A model generated the notes under the pieces. It worked only from the letters and a program-made list of their open reading frames with translations. It ran no database searches and was not told the DNA's origin. DNA of 64,000 nucleotides from Symbiodinium natans. Lineage: Eukaryota > Sar > Dinophyceae > Suessiales > Symbiodiniaceae. Below, in pieces: positions 1 through 10,076 of the stretch. Every line of letters begins with the position of its first letter. Position 1 is the stretch's first letter. Made by a program: the position numbers and the translations under genes. The stretch lies in contig CAJNDS010002135.1 in assembly GCA_905221605.1 (NCBI GenBank), positions 583,501 to 647,500 on the forward strand. The letters run 5' to 3'.

Positions 1-3000
1 AGACCCTAAACCCCAAACCCTGTTGGGTTTAAGAGGGTCCTACTTCGGACTATTTTCAGAGGGTTTTCAGGGCCAGCTTTGTCAGTGTAGCGTTCACGGT
101 CTTAAGTAAACTTCAGAAACCAGCGCGAAGGCAAAAAGCGAAGTCCATGTCTTTGACCCCATTGTAGCAGGATAAGTTTCTAAACCTAAAACCTAAAGCA
201 TCGGCAAGTTCATGCTCAACTTATTTCCCTAAACCCTAAACCCGAGACCATAGACCCTAAACCCTAAACCCCAAACCCCAAACCCTAAACCCTAACCCCT
301 TGAAAAACTGCAAGGGGCCAGATTAAGGGACCATGTACCTTCCCTCAGGATGGCTTATCGGACCCCTGGTGATTTAATGCGTGCACGAAATGAGTGAACG
401 AAAATACTAAAAGACCATTCAGTTTCTGATATAAAATGACAAGGAATTTATGACGCGTGCATTTGTATTTGAAATTTGGGCTTCTAACACGGGCAAACAT
501 AAGATCTTTTCACTCGCCCGTAATACTATTTTACTGGATTCTTCATTCTAATTCTCTTATTTTGCTTGTTTAATTGAGTCATAAGGAGTGAAGATATGAA
601 TGACGCATGAACTCAATTGAACAACAAGCAGGGTTAGGAAAGGAATGAAGAAGCCCCCGTATTATAATAGTATGAGAAGAAGGTAAAGAATGCACGGCGG
701 CGCTGGCCTAAGCCCTAAACGCCAAGCGCGAAGCGCGAAGTGCAAAACCTACTTGGGAAGAACTAGGATGGTAAGTAGGGTAACTATGGTTCTTACCCTA
801 CTTGGGGTACTTGTAGCCCTATTTTTTTCGTACCCATGAACCTCCAACCCTCTCCTCCGACCCGAAACCCCCAGACCCAGACCTCACCGAACCCTACTTC
901 GTAAACCCGGGTTGCAACTTAAGCAAAACGTTTCCCCAATTCCGGTTCCTCAATGATCAACCCAAAGACCCGATTCCATAGAGGACGACGCATATATGTG
1001 GGCCCCCTCCCAAAGACTCCCTTCCCTAGGACCCCATAAGACCTCCCTAGGGCCTCCCTGAGGCTCCCTGCATCTTTCGAATACAGGTCCTTCTCCATGG
1101 AGTCTTTGTGGGGATCCTTTCGTAGGCAACCACCCTTGGCCAGGCACACGCTCGGCCAGACCGTGGGGCGCCCCAAGGCCTTGGCGCCTCGTGTTTCGGG
1201 TATATTTTCGGGCCCCTCACACGTGTGGCCGAAGGCTTTTTGATCCTCGCATGTCTACCTAAAGGGCAGCTCGACCCTGAACGCCTATGTGTGTTTTTTC
1301 TACAAACCTGTGTCCCCAGACTGTACCGGCAAACATCACCAAGTCAAGGCGACGTTTGCGGGCTTGCAATACAGCGCTGCAGATAATGAAGCACATCAAC
1401 GTCCTTTCCTTGAAGTCGTCTGAAGCCTCGGGGCTGTTGTTCATGGTTTAGGGTTCAGGGTTCAGGGTTTACGGGGTTTAATTAGGGTTTAGGCATCTAA
1501 AGTACCTCAGCGTGACACTTTCCGAAGAGCTTCGGTAAGGAAAGCGTCGGGATGATAATCTCTGTCGCCGTAGAGATTCAATCCTAAATCCTAAACCCTA
1601 CGCCGCAAACCCTAAACAGGGGCGTGCGAGGTGCCTACGGGCTTAGCTACATCTCGCTTTTGGCATGAGACTGAAAAGCAGCCTGTTGAACTCGCCAGTT
1701 ATTTTGTGCACGAGCCTGAAAAAACTATACAGTTTCGATCGGCGTCGTTCCGGGAGTGTGGTTGCTGATGTACTTGAGAAGAATCGGCTCCCACACAACC
1801 AGATGCCAAGAGGCCTCTAGGCCGAAGGCTTACACCCCAACCTTTGAACCCTCAGCCCTCTACCCCTATAGCCTGAAAGCCTCCAAGACCCTACACCCTT
1901 TCTCAGCCCTACGAAATCCCAAACCCTATACCCAAAACCCTAAAACCCTAAACCCTATAATCCCTAGCAACCTCTGAAGCAGTCAGGCTGAAGTCCTCGC
2001 CGAGAGGGTGAGGCGAGCTCCCTCCATCTCGATGTGCTGAGGGTTTGGGGTTTAGGGTTTAGGGTTTAGGGTCTAGGGTTTAGGGTATAGGGTTTAGGGT
2101 AGGGTTTGGGATTTAGGGTTTTGGGTTTAGGGGGCTTCTTCTTTGCGGATTTTGGCTTCAGGTACCCTGAACTCTAAAACCCTGAACCCCGAGACCCGAA
2201 AGCCCTCAGCCTGAACCCAAAAGCCAAAATCCCTAACCCTAAACTTTGCCCCGAAGCCTAAACTTTGCCCCGCGTCCCTACAATTTGCTAAACCCTAAAC
2301 CCTAAACCCCAAACCCTAAACCCTAAACCCCAAACCCTAAACCCTAAACCCTAAACCCGAAACCCTAAACCCTAAACCTTAAACCCTAAACCCTAAACCC
2401 TAAACCCTCAAATTTGCCCTAAGCCCTAAGCCCTGGCTGGCCGGAGGGATGTCCGAAGCTCACTGCGCGACCAGGGGAGTCCTTTTCACGCCGCCCCAAA
2501 ATAGGTGTTAGGGTTTAGGTGTTAGGGTTTAGGGTTGAGTGTCTAGGGGTTTGGCAGGGCCCCAACTCTAATGCGAAGTTATATGGGCCCTTGATATGGT
2601 CCTTTACTGAAGTATGGGCCCTTGGGTTGTTTCGGGTCTTTAAGAGGTAAACCCTAAACCCTAAACCCTAAACCCTAAACCCTAAACCCTAAACCCTAAA
2701 CTCTAAACTCTAAACCCTAAACCCTAAACCCTAAACCTTAAACCCTAAACCCTAAACCCTAAACCCTTGTAAGGGCCCATACGAAGGGACCATGTACCTA
2801 CCCCAAGACCAACTCCCTCAACCCGGAGGCTTCAGAGGCCCTTACAAAACGCTGTACCCTGAAATTCCTGGGTTTAGGGTTTAGGGTTTAGGGTTTGGGG
2901 TTTGGGGTTTAGGGTTTAGGGTTTAGGGTTTAGGGTTTAGGGTTTAGGGCGGCATTTTTCTTTACCATCCAAGGACTTCTGGCTCTTGTGCTCAATTCCG

Positions 3001-3146
3001 CGTAGAATAGGGCCATTGGGCCCTAAGCCTTAAGCCCTACGCCCTACGCCCTAAACCCTAAACCCTAAACCCGAAACCCGAAACCCGAAACCGTAAACCC
3101 TAAACTCTAAACCCTAAACCCTAAACCCTAAACCCTAAACCCTAAA
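1..3146. repeat. Mosaic of interstitial telomere-type repeats
   Basis: This stretch alternates short arrays of CCCTAAA (for example about 2285-2405, 2646-2765 and 3050-3150) with arrays of the complement TTTAGGG (about 2041-2130 and 2871-2948). Unique islands of 50-400 bases lie between them. The arrays carry point variants such as CCCGAAA, CCCCAAA and CCCTTAA. Because the orientation flips repeatedly and the array continues through the window, this is interstitial sequence rather than a chromosome end. No convincing gene is seen except the weak minus-strand ORFs noted separately. Confidence 0.9.
919..1444 (-). CDS. Two weak exon-like ORFs, function unknown
   Basis: Two adjacent minus-strand reading frames, 1259-1444 (61 codons) and 919-1176 (85 codons), have ordinary amino-acid composition rather than the Pro/Asn/Lys pattern of translated telomere repeat. 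The upstream one starts at an ATG followed by MNNSPEASDDF. The downstream one has a charged stretch around KDPHKDSMEKD. They lie in the right order to be exons of one minus-strand gene, but no clear splice pair was worked out and no family is recognised. They could be chance ORFs in unique sequence. Confidence 0.2.
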
Positions 3147-3151
3147 CCCTA

Positions 3152-3430
3152 TGCGGAGCTGCAATTGGTATTGTAGAAAGGAGTTAGTGTTGGAAGTTGA
3201 AAGGGTTAATGAACCCGTAAACTATGTTTGGCTCAAGGATGGCCAGTCCGTCCAAAGAAAAAAGTCCGTGTTTGGGAGTGAGGGTTGGGTTAGTGCCCCT
3301 CTACTTGTGTAAGGGTGCCCCTTCCTTGTTGCTCTTATCCGTGTTCTTGGTTGTTTCTTGGTTCGATCTGGGAAATATAAGTTCAGGGCGATTAGGGGAG
3401 TTGATTTCCTTCCTTGGTTGTCCCCCCGTA
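3152..3430 (+). repeat. 5' LTR
   Basis: Starts TGCGGAGCTG and ends CCCCCCGTA; it matches the 3' copy at 11703-11981 over its whole length by eye. Transcription of the element should start within it. It contains a spliced-leader-like string at 3215-3237. The short open frame inside the LTR (3224 onward) is not regarded as a gene. Confidence 0.92.
3215..3237 (+). promoter_or_regulatory. Spliced-leader-like sequence in the 5' LTR
   Basis: The string opens CCGTA and closes TTTGGCTCAAG, with AACTATG between. The dinoflagellate spliced leader has the same opening CCGTA and the same closing TTTGGCTCAAG, with a middle two bases shorter. The match is 16 terminal bases with a diverged centre. The same string occurs at 11766-11788 in the 3' LTR. 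It may be a captured leader from a trans-spliced, reverse-transcribed RNA, or a leader mimic at the start of the transcript. Confidence 0.5.
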
Positions 3431-3444
3431 GGTTATGAGCCCAA
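3431..3444 (+). promoter_or_regulatory. Primer-binding site, initiator tRNA-Met anticodon arm
   Basis: Directly after the LTR comes GGTTATGAGCCCAA. Its complement is TTGGGCTCATAACC, which reads as the anticodon stem-loop (CAT anticodon) of initiator tRNA-Met. Most LTR elements prime from the tRNA 3' end and show TGG here. Drosophila copia and yeast Ty5 instead use a cleaved half of initiator tRNA-Met, giving just this kind of site. This places the element with Copia/Ty1-type elements despite the lack of visible pol. Confidence 0.75.
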
Positions 3445-3497
3445 ATTAGGTTCCCTGCGGTTAAGTGTTCTTTCAAGGTTTTTGGGATCAAGAAGCA

Positions 3498-6400
3498 ATG
3501 CCTTCTCCGAAGCGATGGCTCCAACTTGCCTCGGATGGTGGACAAGATGGTGGAGCTGGAAATGGTGCAGCTGAGTCTCTGGGTGAAAGATCGGTGTTGG
3601 AAGAGGTGATTCCCGGCGCTGAAGAACATCTGGAAGAGGCCTTGGTTGCAGAAAGCCCCAATGTGGGTATGAATCCCAATAGGGATATGGTTAGCAATGC
3701 TGAAGCTGAAGGACGTGCTGTTTCTGTATCGCCAAAGCCTGGTGAGAAAAGGAACTGGGACGCGACTGGTGGTATAGATCGTGAAATGGAGGTGACTGTT
3801 TTACGAGTGTTGCACAAACACGGGTATCAGCCGTCGTCTTCGACTTCGGGTCGAATGGTAGACCAAGAGTCTCAGACCGATCTGATTGGAGAAGTGCTGC
3901 AAGCGGCCAGGAGGCCTCTGAACAAGATCAAAAGGGATCCATCTTCGAGTTCCCAAGGTGGTGGAAGCGGTCATGAACAGAAGGGTGCGGACAGCTTTGA
4001 AGCTGCACCTGCTGCTGGATACGCCATGGGGGAGGAGGAGATCCTACAGATGGAGGCTGAGAGGTTGCGACAGTTGTCCGAAGAAGAGGACGAGATGCGA
4101 CAGGTCTCTGAAAGGGATGGTTTTCGGAAAGACGAGCATCTGATCAAAGCGTGCGATGGGACAACGTGGGAATGGCACCTCCATGAAGATGGGAGACAAT
4201 ATTATTACTGCCTGGATACGCAGGAAAGCAAGTGGACATTGCCGGTGGTAGGTGAAAAGATGAAGAGTGACGAGGTGGTTGGGTCTCCTTCGGGCAATGA
4301 GCTGGAAATGGAGGCGGCACTGGATTCTTCATCCTCTACTCCGAAGACTGAGTCTACGAGGGCATTCCAGGGTAGTGTAAATAGTTTAGGTGAAAAAGAT
4401 TTTTCCTCTACTATCAGGGATAGCGGTCCTAGGGCTGGTGGTGACGCCCCGACCTCGGGTTCTCCTGATGAGGAGGAGATTCCTGGAAACCGAACAGACA
4501 TCGCTGGAGCTCAACATCTGGATCGGGAAGGAATGGGAGCACTTTCTGAGGGTGTGGCAGCGGTGGAATCGGTAGGTCCAGAAGAAAAGATTCCCAATGT
4601 GGAGATCGGAACTGTGTCGGCTGCAGAAGATCGAGTGGTGGATGTGGTACCTGTCGTTCGGGAATGTGGTCCTGGAGATTTGGAAGACGGAGGGAAAAGG
4701 TCGTGTGTTGCGACTGAGGAGGTCTCTTCGTTTGGTGCCAAGGTTCCTGCCATTCAAAGGGAAAAAGAAGCTTCTGGAATAGCTGGAGACACAGAAGATC
4801 TGAAAAATGAGGCCTGGAGCGCCAATGATGCGCGGGTCGATGCGCCAGATATTACCTGGAGTGCGAAGGAAGCACGGGTTGAGGTGCATATGGCGTTACG
4901 TTCCACGGGCGACTGCAACAATGGGGCGCAGGTCTCCGCAGCAGCTGATGATGGAGGTTCACAGGTGGACGCACTGGTGCAACCTGAAGTTAGCAGCGAG
5001 GAACGAAATGACAAGGGCTACACCGGAGCCAATGAGGCAGCTGTGGTCAATGATGGTGGAAATTCTCCTTTGGAAGCCATGGAACCAAAGGATCCTGCGG
5101 TGGAAGAAAGCGTGCCTGCCGTGGATGATCGACTCAATTGCCCTGCAGTGGAGGAAGATTTGCCTGCTGCGGAAGGTGTGACAAAGGACTCCAATGATGG
5201 GTCCACTCCCATGAAGGGAGAAGTGTTGCCGTCTGGAAGTTCGCCGGAAGTCGACACCGAGCGAATTACAGCAGATGAGGCAAAGCCTTTGGCGGAGAAA
5301 AAGAGAGGTCCTGAAGTCCAGGAGCACAAAAAAGATGAGCTTGTGGGACTCGTGGAGCAGGACGAGCAGTGTGACTCAAAGGTGAAAACAAAGGATGCGC
5401 CAGGAGCCGATGATACAGAGGTGGTTTCTGAAGAGCACGCAAAGAAAGTGCCCCGAGCGGGAGCCTTGGAATCACCTGGGACACATTGCTATCAAGAGGG
5501 AGATGAGATCATAGGTCTAGTGCGCTGCATCAATGGGTATGGAGCCTTTTTGGACCATGGTGATTTGAATGTATTGATTCCTGCAGAAGGGAACAATACG
5601 TGCCATTTCAGATTTGGTGATACTGTCAATGGAACAGTGAAACTAGTGGAAGATGATGGTACCATAATCTTGGACACCTTTCTGGTTTTGGAAGAGGACG
5701 TGGAGGACTCTTCCTCAACGCTGCGGAAGTGGAAACCCAGCGGCTGGAGTACGTGGTGGACGAATCCATGGTATGTTGGTCAGTGGTACCGAGATTCCAA
5801 CGGTCAATGGGACTGGAAACAGGAGGAAGAGCAATCCGATGAGGAGCTTGTGATACAAGAGTTATCCTCTGAAGAACGAGAAGAAAGACAACTTTATGGA
5901 GAAAAGATCTACAAAGCTCTTCTGGAGAATGGAAACGAAGAGGAAGCCTATGTTGGCAAAATTACAGGGATGCTGTTGGGTCGCCCGATGGAAGATTTAC
6001 AGGAGTGTGTTGCAGATCAGGCATTCCTCAATGCGGAAGCTCGGCGCGCGTATGGCATCTTGCAAAATGGTGGTTGGAAGCCTGATGGTACAGAAAGCAC
6101 AGGCTTGGGGGAGTTAACCACTTTTTCCCGAAAGCAGTACCACAACGCGCTTTTCGAACTGGCATGCAAAAAAAGGAGATTTTCTCGACCAGTTGTGGGT
6201 GAAGCGGTGGCAACGGTGCTGAATCAAGGGGAAGATGAGTTTTGGAACGCGCTTTGGTTGGACACCAAGCTATTTTTGCAGGAGCTTGATGGTGCAGTGC
6301 AATCCATGAGCAAAAGGGAGAACAAGCCAATGGAAGCCTACATGGACCCTGACCAGTACAAAAAGGCTTACATGACACCAAAGACTGTGTTGTCACCTGG

Positions 6401-9400
6401 TTACAGCAAGCTGTGCAAGTTCTTCAATCGGGGAAGGTGTCGCAATGGTGATGAGTGTTCCTATGAGCATCGTCGTTATGGTGAAGGTTGGCCAGGAGGA
6501 GGGTCAACTGATCCAAAGAATAGCCAAGAAGCTGATGATGAGGATGGGAACATCGGTGACCCTCCCACAGAGGAAGGTACAGTGGATGAGGCACAGCAGG
6601 AGCGGGAGGATTTAGCCTTCCGGGCCAAGTACAATTTTGGCAAAGGTGCATCAAAGGGTGAGCCTACGTCAGGTGAGTCAAAAGGTCGGCTGTGTCTGTA
6701 TTACAATCAAGGTGGTTGTAAATATGGGACTGCATGCAGGTACCTTCACAACGATGACATAGCATTGGAAGGGACTTGGGAGCCCGGCAAATCTTGGGAC
6801 AATGCTTCCAGGAAGTCACTAAGGGACGCAGGGTTCCACAATTGCTGTTTCGATTATTACCTCCGAGGACGTTGCCGGAAAGGGTTAAATTTCTGCAAGT
6901 ACTCCCATGACGAGATGTCAGAGGAGCGGCTGTCGCTCCTGAAACACTTGGTACAGGTGGCCAATCAGGTCCGGTTTGAAAAAGAGAGAGGATGGGAGAT
7001 TACGGATAGAAGCACGTTTCAGCCGCCTGCAAGTGGGGGAGCTGAATCTTCCTCATCCTCGGCACCGAAAGCACTGCAAATGACCAATGTGTCACAAAAA
7101 GATGGTGAAAAAGGTACTCTGGATGAAGCAGAAGCTGATGAACAAAAGAATTCAGTGGCTGCATCCACTGGTACTCAGCTTCAAAATCCGGAGGAGCCAA
7201 TTGAAAATTGGATGGCTCGCAACGCACACCTGTGGGTGTATACCCCTCATGTAAGTGAGGTGATGATTACGCTTGGTGTGACCAATGTGTCGGACTTGCA
7301 AGAGTTCATCTTTGTGGAAGATTTGGTTGACAAAGGGATCAACAAAGTGACCGCATGCAAAATTCTGCAATTGGTGGGTGATGTCCGATATCGACCGGGA
7401 GGACCGGAAAAGGCAGTTCCTTCTGATGCATCTGTACGGGTACAACAATCTTCTGGGAACAAAGGGACTGGAAGAGCGGCGGTGCGAACCCTCACTCAGG
7501 TGCGTGAAGCTGAAGACTCCGGTGCAAAAACTATGCCGAGAGGCTCCTATCGGGAGCTTTTTGATAAGGTCAGGTACCGTGATGGTTGGACGCTTGCGCA
7601 GAGGTCTCCGTTGTGCGTACAGAAGCTGCGGTTGGTGGGAGTTGGAATGCCGCCGGTGAATCCACCAACAAAAAAGTATCGGTCAAGATCAAACCCTGTG
7701 AGAAGGGGAAGGCCCTTGCTGGACAAAAAACAGGTGCGACAGGTGCCACGCTCTCGGTCACAACGACGAGTGCAACCGGCGGAAGTGGTGGAAAAGCCGA
7801 AGCCACTGGAACTGAAGCCTCGTGGTGGGTTGTCGTATCGGTTCAGCAGAGCGTGGGCAGATGTGGTGGATGATGATGAACAGGCGGAGGCTTTGGTCTC
7901 GTATGCCGCTTCCTCAAGCGATTCAAGCGAAGAGGAGACCAATGCCGTACAACGCCTGAAGGAAATCTTTTTGCAAGAAAGGGATTCGCAGAGAACTGCG
8001 AATCGTGGCAATGTTCCGCAAAGTGGTTCTTCAGGCTCCAATGACGGGCCGAAAAAATCGGTTCACCTTGGCGAAGGGCGCGACAAAGCGTCGCGGGGGG
8101 AGACCCGCCAAGAAGTGACTTCACAAGTTTTTTCGCTACCACAACCTTCTCGTCGAGCTGAACGGTCTCAAAAAAGAGCAAGGGATGGTTCAGTTATGGT
8201 TGGTTCGCTGGCGGTGGGCTCCACGGATGAGGTTTTACCTGGGCAAGGTGTTGCTGGACAGGTGAATGTCTCTGAAAGCGCTCAAGTTCTTCCTGGGCAA
8301 GAAGTGGCTGGACAGGAGACGGCGCCGGAAGGAGCAGTACAGATTTCTGGCGAGGAGACTGACCAAAAAGAAGGAGAAGGTGGGAGCAATGACCTCCGTG
8401 GTGATGATGCGAAGATGTTGGATGGTGGTCCGGTGAGGAGTAACCTTCAGCAATTGCTGGTTAAAGGCCTTCTGACTCGGATTTATTGGAAGGTTGCAGT
8501 TGGCAAGTTGCCGGTGGGGCAAAGAGACTGCCAAAAAGGGTCCAATAAGATGGATCGAAATTTGGTTATTAGCATGTCATCCGAGGGTGCAAGCGAACAG
8601 GATGAGAACCTGGCACTGGAGGACGATGCTGATCAGTCAATGGGTGACGGTGCGATGGTTGTTCTGGTGTATGATCCAAGGACGCTGATTCAGTCGCCAA
8701 CAACTGATTGGGTTATGCGTCGCGGTCTTACCGATCGTTCCGTCTGGCCAGCAATGGCGTACATGGCACAGAGGATATGTGCTGAAATGGTTCAAGTGGA
8801 TGAAATGAATGCCCAGCTAGGGACTGGAGCACTCCTTTTTCAAAGGAGAGATCAAGGACATTATACTGACCTGCATCATTCGTTCCATGACAACCCGTGC
8901 TTGCCGGCGGTGGGGAATTATCCTCTTTCAGTGATGGGTGCCTTGTTGTCTCCTGGTCTGGAAGGGGAATTCAAGAATACTGACAAGTTTGGAACTGCTA
9001 TGGAGGCAATTGCCTATGATTGGAGCCGCAGTCCAGGCATGGAAGTTCATATTGAACTTATGGCGAGGGTAGCCAAAATGGTTCACCCATTCCTGAATCT
9101 GGGAGCCCAAGGGTCGGTGATGGTTTCGGAATTTCTCTGGCAGCGCGGGAGGGCTCGGTTGATGGAGTTCCTTCAAGCGGCGACTTGTGCGGACCAATTG
9201 GAGGCTCTCTGGAGAAGGATGGACGACGATGCTGATGAAGAGGTGGATCCTTCGACAGCGGTGCTGGAAGTTTTTGGACCAGAGGGTGCGGTGCTTGATC
9301 AAGGGAACAATGAATCCCTTATTCCCATTGAAGATGCTGGAGGTGAGATAAGTGGTGACACTGGAGGGGATGGCAAAGCGCCAGAAGTTTCTCCGGAAGA

Positions 9401-10076
9401 GGAGACATCCAGTGGGTCATCAAGACTGGCGGACACAAGGATTTTCTTGTGGTCAGTGTACTCCCGCGTGGCTTCGAATTTCTCTATGCAGGACCGCACT
9501 ACTGGTAAGATCTTTGACAGCACAAAAGGGTATCCTGGTGAAGGACCAAACAATGATGACAATCCTTCCTCTAAGGGGAACTTACCCTGGATCTCAGAAG
9601 ACTACCTCGACGAAGTGGTGTCAAAAAAGATGGAAAGGTCTTCAGATATGGATGGGTTTGTTCCGGGAAGTGAGGGACCATTGGAAAAGGTAGAGGTGGA
9701 GAATGTTACTGCCTCTAAAATTCTTATGGCTCTTTGGAAGAAGGGACATAGAGTTGGTTATAGGAGGTTGTGTCGTTTGAACGCATCTGGATGCAAGGTT
9801 GGAGCAATGAAATGTCCAATCAAAAGGGTGCAGAAGATTGGCACTAGAAAGGCCTTCATGAAGATGTTCAATGTTTTTGGATCGTCTCAGCATGGCTCAG
9901 GAGTTGGCGGAAAACCGATCATGAAGGTGGTAGGACCAAGGCCAGGTTTTCCAGCTGTACTCCAAGCACCAAATACTGATAGCACGTCGGGTGAAGGGAG
10001 CAGTCCCCAGGTACATGGCAATGTTCATGTAGAGCACAATCGCCCTATTGACCGGTATGAGGCAGAGCGCTTGTAG
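3498..10076 (+). CDS. Giant retroelement protein with WW, S1, CCCH and SAM-like segments
   Basis: The frame opens at 3465 without an ATG. The first ATG is 3498, giving 2,192 residues up to a TAG at 10074. Visible segments in order: an acidic low-complexity N-terminal half; a WW domain near residues 222-250 (W224, the YYY triplet, then WTLP); an S1/OB-fold RNA-binding segment near 668-728; three CCCH zinc fingers beginning near C973 (CX7CX5CX3H), C1066 (CX7CX5CX3H) and C1117 (CX8CX6CX3H); a SAM-like helical segment near 1245-1293; an Arg/Ser-rich patch near 1390-1430; then a long region of unknown fold. The fingers and S1 suggest an RNA-binding Gag-like or ribonucleoprotein role, with CCCH fingers in place of the usual CCHC knuckle. 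No pol domain is seen. It may be Gag, captured host sequence, or a fusion of both. Regulation beyond the LTR is unknown. Confidence 0.8.
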   Translation: MPSPKRWLQLASDGGQDGGAGNGAAESLGERSVLEEVIPGAEEHLEEALVAESPNVGMNPNRDMVSNAEAEGRAVSVSPKPGEKRNWDATGGIDREMEVTVLRVLHKHGYQPSSSTSGRMVDQESQTDLIGEVLQAARRPLNKIKRDPSSSSQGGGSGHEQKGADSFEAAPAAGYAMGEEEILQMEAERLRQLSEEEDEMRQVSERDGFRKDEHLIKACDGTTWEWHLHEDGRQYYYCLDTQESKWTLPVVGEKMKSDEVVGSPSGNELEMEAALDSSSSTPKTESTRAFQGSVNSLGEKDFSSTIRDSGPRAGGDAPTSGSPDEEEIPGNRTDIAGAQHLDREGMGALSEGVAAVESVGPEEKIPNVEIGTVSAAEDRVVDVVPVVRECGPGDLEDGGKRSCVATEEVSSFGAKVPAIQREKEASGIAGDTEDLKNEAWSANDARVDAPDITWSAKEARVEVHMALRSTGDCNNGAQVSAAADDGGSQVDALVQPEVSSEERNDKGYTGANEAAVVNDGGNSPLEAMEPKDPAVEESVPAVDDRLNCPAVEEDLPAAEGVTKDSNDGSTPMKGEVLPSGSSPEVDTERITADEAKPLAEKKRGPEVQEHKKDELVGLVEQDEQCDSKVKTKDAPGADDTEVVSEEHAKKVPRAGALESPGTHCYQEGDEIIGLVRCINGYGAFLDHGDLNVLIPAEGNNTCHFRFGDTVNGTVKLVEDDGTIILDTFLVLEEDVEDSSSTLRKWKPSGWSTWWTNPWYVGQWYRDSNGQWDWKQEEEQSDEELVIQELSSEEREERQLYGEKIYKALLENGNEEEAYVGKITGMLLGRPMEDLQECVADQAFLNAEARRAYGILQNGGWKPDGTESTGLGELTTFSRKQYHNALFELACKKRRFSRPVVGEAVATVLNQGEDEFWNALWLDTKLFLQELDGAVQSMSKRENKPMEAYMDPDQYKKAYMTPKTVLSPGYSKLCKFFNRGRCRNGDECSYEHRRYGEGWPGGGSTDPKNSQEADDEDGNIGDPPTEEGTVDEAQQEREDLAFRAKYNFGKGASKGEPTSGESKGRLCLYYNQGGCKYGTACRYLHNDDIALEGTWEPGKSWDNASRKSLRDAGFHNCCFDYYLRGRCRKGLNFCKYSHDEMSEERLSLLKHLVQVANQVRFEKERGWEITDRSTFQPPASGGAESSSSSAPKALQMTNVSQKDGEKGTLDEAEADEQKNSVAASTGTQLQNPEEPIENWMARNAHLWVYTPHVSEVMITLGVTNVSDLQEFIFVEDLVDKGINKVTACKILQLVGDVRYRPGGPEKAVPSDASVRVQQSSGNKGTGRAAVRTLTQVREAEDSGAKTMPRGSYRELFDKVRYRDGWTLAQRSPLCVQKLRLVGVGMPPVNPPTKKYRSRSNPVRRGRPLLDKKQVRQVPRSRSQRRVQPAEVVEKPKPLELKPRGGLSYRFSRAWADVVDDDEQAEALVSYAASSSDSSEEETNAVQRLKEIFLQERDSQRTANRGNVPQSGSSGSNDGPKKSVHLGEGRDKASRGETRQEVTSQVFSLPQPSRRAERSQKRARDGSVMVGSLAVGSTDEVLPGQGVAGQVNVSESAQVLPGQEVAGQETAPEGAVQISGEETDQKEGEGGSNDLRGDDAKMLDGGPVRSNLQQLLVKGLLTRIYWKVAVGKLPVGQRDCQKGSNKMDRNLVISMSSEGASEQDENLALEDDADQSMGDGAMVVLVYDPRTLIQSPTTDWVMRRGLTDRSVWPAMAYMAQRICAEMVQVDEMNAQLGTGALLFQRRDQGHYTDLHHSFHDNPCLPAVGNYPLSVMGALLSPGLEGEFKNTDKFGTAMEAIAYDWSRSPGMEVHIELMARVAKMVHPFLNLGAQGSVMVSEFLWQRGRARLMEFLQAATCADQLEALWRRMDDDADEEVDPSTAVLEVFGPEGAVLDQGNNESLIPIEDAGGEISGDTGGDGKAPEVSPEEETSSGSSRLADTRIFLWSVYSRVASNFSMQDRTTGKIFDSTKGYPGEGPNNDDNPSSKGNLPWISEDYLDEVVSKKMERSSDMDGFVPGSEGPLEKVEVENVTASKILMALWKKGHRVGYRRLCRLNASGCKVGAMKCPIKRVQKIGTRKAFMKMFNVFGSSQHGSGVGGKPIMKVVGPRPGFPAVLQAPNTDSTSGEGSSPQVHGNVHVEHNRPIDRYEAERL

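Noticed and set aside
1-3146. True chromosome end
   Set aside because: Array orientation flips many times and similar arrays fill the whole window.
3222-3629. Minus-strand ORF over the LTR and start of the giant gene
   Set aside because: It spans the LTR boundary and overlaps the coding strand antisense; no domain.
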